Assembly: GCA_017478025.1 (NCBI GenBank)
Contig: JAFVGZ010000028.1
Coordinates: forward strand, 120,051 to 184,050
From: Prevotella sp.
GTDB lineage: Bacteria > Bacteroidota > Bacteroidia > Bacteroidales > Bacteroidaceae
DNA: 64,000 bases
Reading direction: 5' to 3'
This document shows, one piece after another, positions 62,201 to 64,000 of the stretch. The position numbers and the translations under genes are program-made. The first letter of the stretch is position 1; each line of letters starts with the position of its first letter. The notes below the pieces were generated by a model, which saw only the letters and a list, made by a program, of their open reading frames with translations, made no database searches and was not told the DNA's origin.

Positions 62201-64000
62201 AACACAGAATCATAATGATACTCCTGTTGGCAGTCGCAGCCATAGAAGGCTGGGCCGCTGTGCCAACGGTTACATGGGATCGTCACAGTCTGATTATAGA
62301 CGGTCAGCGCGTCTGTCCCGTCATGGGCGAGGTGCACTATTCGCGCATCCCTGCCGCAGAGTGGGCCGATGAGGTGAGGAAAATGAAAGAGGGTGGCGTG
62401 ACCGTCATTGCCACCTACGTGTTCTGGAACCATGTGGAGGAGCAGGAAGGCGTGTTCAACTGGAGCGGGCAGCGCGACCTGCGCCGCTTCCTTGAGGTCT
62501 GCAAGGAGCAGCAGATGCCTGTCGTTCTTCGCATCGGACCTTTCTGTCACGGTGAGGTGCGCAATGGCGGCATACCTGACTGGATATTCTCCAAGGGCTG
62601 CAAACTGCGCTCGCAGGACCGAGTGTTCCTCTCGTTCGTGGAGAAACTGTACCGTCAGATCTTCACCCAGGTGCAGGGATTGCAGTGGAAAGACGGCGGT
62701 CCCATCATCGCCTGTCAGTTTGATAACGAGTATCGCGGCTCTGGCGACTATCTTATGGCGCTGAAGAAGATAGCCCTGCAGATAGGCTTTGACCTGCCGT
62801 TCTACACCCGCACCGGCTGGCCCGAACTGTCAAAGCCAGTGCCCTTCGGCGAGATGATACCCCTTTACGGTGACTACGCCGACGGCTTCTGGGACAAAGA
62901 GACGAAGGAGTGTGTGGGCAACTACTACAAAGCCTTCAACTTCAAAGGCTTCCGTTCATCAACTGCTATAGGCACCGACCTGCTGGGCAAGCAGGAAGAG
63001 AAGGTCAACAAGGGTGACGAACAGTATCCTTACTTCACCTGTGAACTGGGGGGAGGCATGGTAACAGCCTATCATCGCCGCCCGTATATCTATACAGATG
63101 ACACGTATTCCATGGCAGTAGTAAAGCTGGGCAGTGGCTCAAACCTGCTGGGATATTACATGTATCACGGCGGCACCAACCCAGAGAGCACTACCGGCAC
63201 CACCCTGAACGAGACTCAGCGCACGCTCGGAACGGCCAACAACGACCTGCCTGTGAAGACATACGATTTCCAGGCACCGCTGGGAGAGTTCGGTCAGGCC
63301 AATCCGCAGTACTATCGTCTGCGTCCCCTGCACCTCTTTATGCAGGACTATGCGGAGGTGTTGGCCCCTATGGAGGCCTCGTTCCCCGCTCCCCAGGACC
63401 TGAAAAAAGGGCAGGACACAGAGCTGCGCTGGTCATATCGCTCGCAGGAGAAGAGCGGATTTATATTCGTGAACAACTACGAACGCCTGCAGAACATCTC
63501 TGCAAAAAGGAACGTGCAGCTCTCAGCATGCGGTGTCAGCTTGCCTAAAATGACCATCCCTGCCGGCTGCATTGCCGTCTTCCCCGTGAACATAGACTGC
63601 ATCAGATACTCTACGGCACAGATTGTGGCAAAGCGCGATGGTAAGATATACATGATGCAGGTGAAGGGCATCCCCACCATCATAGCCTTGCAGAACGGCA
63701 AGACCCTGAAGAATGTGAAGCCAAAAGGACTGGTAAAGCCGGTCTGCAGCAATATCTACCTGCTGACCCAGGAGGCTGCCGAACACCTGTTCCTCCCTCA
63801 ACCCTCCTCCCTCAACCCTCGTCCCTCAACCCTCAAGCCCCTCCAGGCTACCTGTCAGAAAGTTAAGGAGGCTGGTGCCCTGCGTACCATTGTGAAAGGT
63901 AAGGCCAAGGTAGCCGAAGCACCGTCTGAGAGCGACTGGGAACAGGCTGCCATCTATAAGATTACATTTCATGATTCTTCACTCTTCACTCTTCACTCTT
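62197..64000 (+). CDS. Secreted GH35 beta-galactosidase (3' end outside window)
   Basis: About 601 codons are visible. A signal peptide (MILLLAVAAIEGWA) is followed by the GH35 barrel: VCPVMGEVHYSRIP, TYVFWNHVEEQEGVFNW, PVVLRIGPFCHGEVRNGG and GGPIIACQFDNEYRG, where family members usually read QxENEYG; the second acidic residue (acid/base) is kept. FTCELGGGMVTAYHRRP probably holds the nucleophile Glu. Residues about 533-547 (PQPSSLNPRPSTLKP) and the last visible ones (HDSSLFTLHS) are encoded by dispersed low-complexity repeats. The enzyme should release galactose from plant glycans in the periplasm. It overlaps the DUF5107 gene by 4 bp. Confidence 0.9.
   Translation, partial: MKHRIIMILLLAVAAIEGWAAVPTVTWDRHSLIIDGQRVCPVMGEVHYSRIPAAEWADEVRKMKEGGVTVIATYVFWNHVEEQEGVFNWSGQRDLRRFLEVCKEQQMPVVLRIGPFCHGEVRNGGIPDWIFSKGCKLRSQDRVFLSFVEKLYRQIFTQVQGLQWKDGGPIIACQFDNEYRGSGDYLMALKKIALQIGFDLPFYTRTGWPELSKPVPFGEMIPLYGDYADGFWDKETKECVGNYYKAFNFKGFRSSTAIGTDLLGKQEEKVNKGDEQYPYFTCELGGGMVTAYHRRPYIYTDDTYSMAVVKLGSGSNLLGYYMYHGGTNPESTTGTTLNETQRTLGTANNDLPVKTYDFQAPLGEFGQANPQYYRLRPLHLFMQDYAEVLAPMEASFPAPQDLKKGQDTELRWSYRSQEKSGFIFVNNYERLQNISAKRNVQLSACGVSLPKMTIPAGCIAVFPVNIDCIRYSTAQIVAKRDGKIYMMQVKGIPTIIALQNGKTLKNVKPKGLVKPVCSNIYLLTQEAAEHLFLPQPSSLNPRPSTLKPLQATCQKVKEAGALRTIVKGKAKVAEAPSESDWEQAAIYKITFHDSSLFTLHS
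63793..63837. repeat. CCCTCAACCCTC run inside GH35
   Basis: Four to five units of CCTCAACCCTC/CCTCCCTCAA are read in frame as PQPSSLNPRPSTLKP. It is the complement of the GTTGAGGG/GATGAGGG intergenic runs. Confidence 0.8.
63974..64000. repeat. TTCACTC run at the window end inside GH35
   Basis: TTCTTCACTCTTCACTCTTC is the start of another run of the 61755 type, read as DSSLFTLHS. Its end lies outside the window. Confidence 0.8.

Overview
The window reads as a chromosome segment from a Bacteroidales bacterium, most likely a gut or rumen Prevotellaceae (Prevotella, Segatella or Xylanibacter type). The evidence is the repeated Bacteroidetes promoter signature (TTTG about 19-20 bp before TAnnTTTG), the near absence of Shine-Dalgarno sites, secreted plant-polysaccharide enzymes, Wzi-type outer-membrane proteins and an inositol-lipid gene set. 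Intergenic spaces are full of short GC-rich palindromes and low-complexity runs, several of which lie in frame inside genes.

Layout. 1-941: end of an unidentified gene, then a repeat-rich gap. 942-8106 (minus): a secreted protein with four TonB C-terminal domains, then a pectin block (multidomain PL1 lyase, plant-like MTA/SAH nucleosidase, second pectate lyase). 8133-12825 (minus): asnS, an RsuA/RluB-type pseudouridine synthase with a long RGG-like N-terminus, and purB. 13034-23425 (plus): one long apparent operon that mixes inositol-lipid enzymes with Wzy-dependent polysaccharide export: Wzi, PgpA-like phosphatase, a CDP-alcohol phosphatidyltransferase fused to a second Wzi barrel, a lipoprotein, an AUR1-like PAP2 enzyme, Wzz, Wzy, Wzx and a GT2-acyltransferase fusion. 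23451-27168: four more glycosyltransferases. 27787-29091: myo-inositol-phosphate synthase, preceded by a structured leader. 29278-31497: a GH43 enzyme. 31689-36848: riboflavin operon ribD-ribE-ribBA-ribH plus a DUF1846 gene. 37038-39208 (minus): tsaE and a HerA-like ATPase. 40093-41669: an unknown gene with a structured leader, tRNA-Gln and a TPR protein. 42004-43959: dnaK behind a sigma-54-like promoter.

44175-54667 (minus) is a visibly AT-richer, probably acquired defence island: an XRE regulator, an AlbA_2 regulator, an unknown protein, a nuclease-methylase fusion with a separate specificity subunit (BcgI-like layout, no HsdR motor), a DUF4209 (RNxxxHG) protein, a duplicated CoiA-like nuclease, broken VbhA-like and DUF3427 genes, and a NUDIX hydrolase. 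About 1.6 kb of gene-free, repeat-built DNA separates it from a sugar locus (56384-64000): AraC regulator, MFS sugar transporter, DUF5107-TPR protein and a GH35 beta-galactosidase cut by the window end.

Most striking is the 13-29 kb region. All four steps expected for phosphatidylinositol and inositol phosphorylceramide synthesis are present, with three of the enzymes inside the transcription unit of a surface polysaccharide locus, and an inner-membrane PI-phosphate synthase is fused in frame to an outer-membrane Wzi barrel through an internal signal peptide. This suggests, without proving it, that inositol lipids and this exopolysaccharide are made together.
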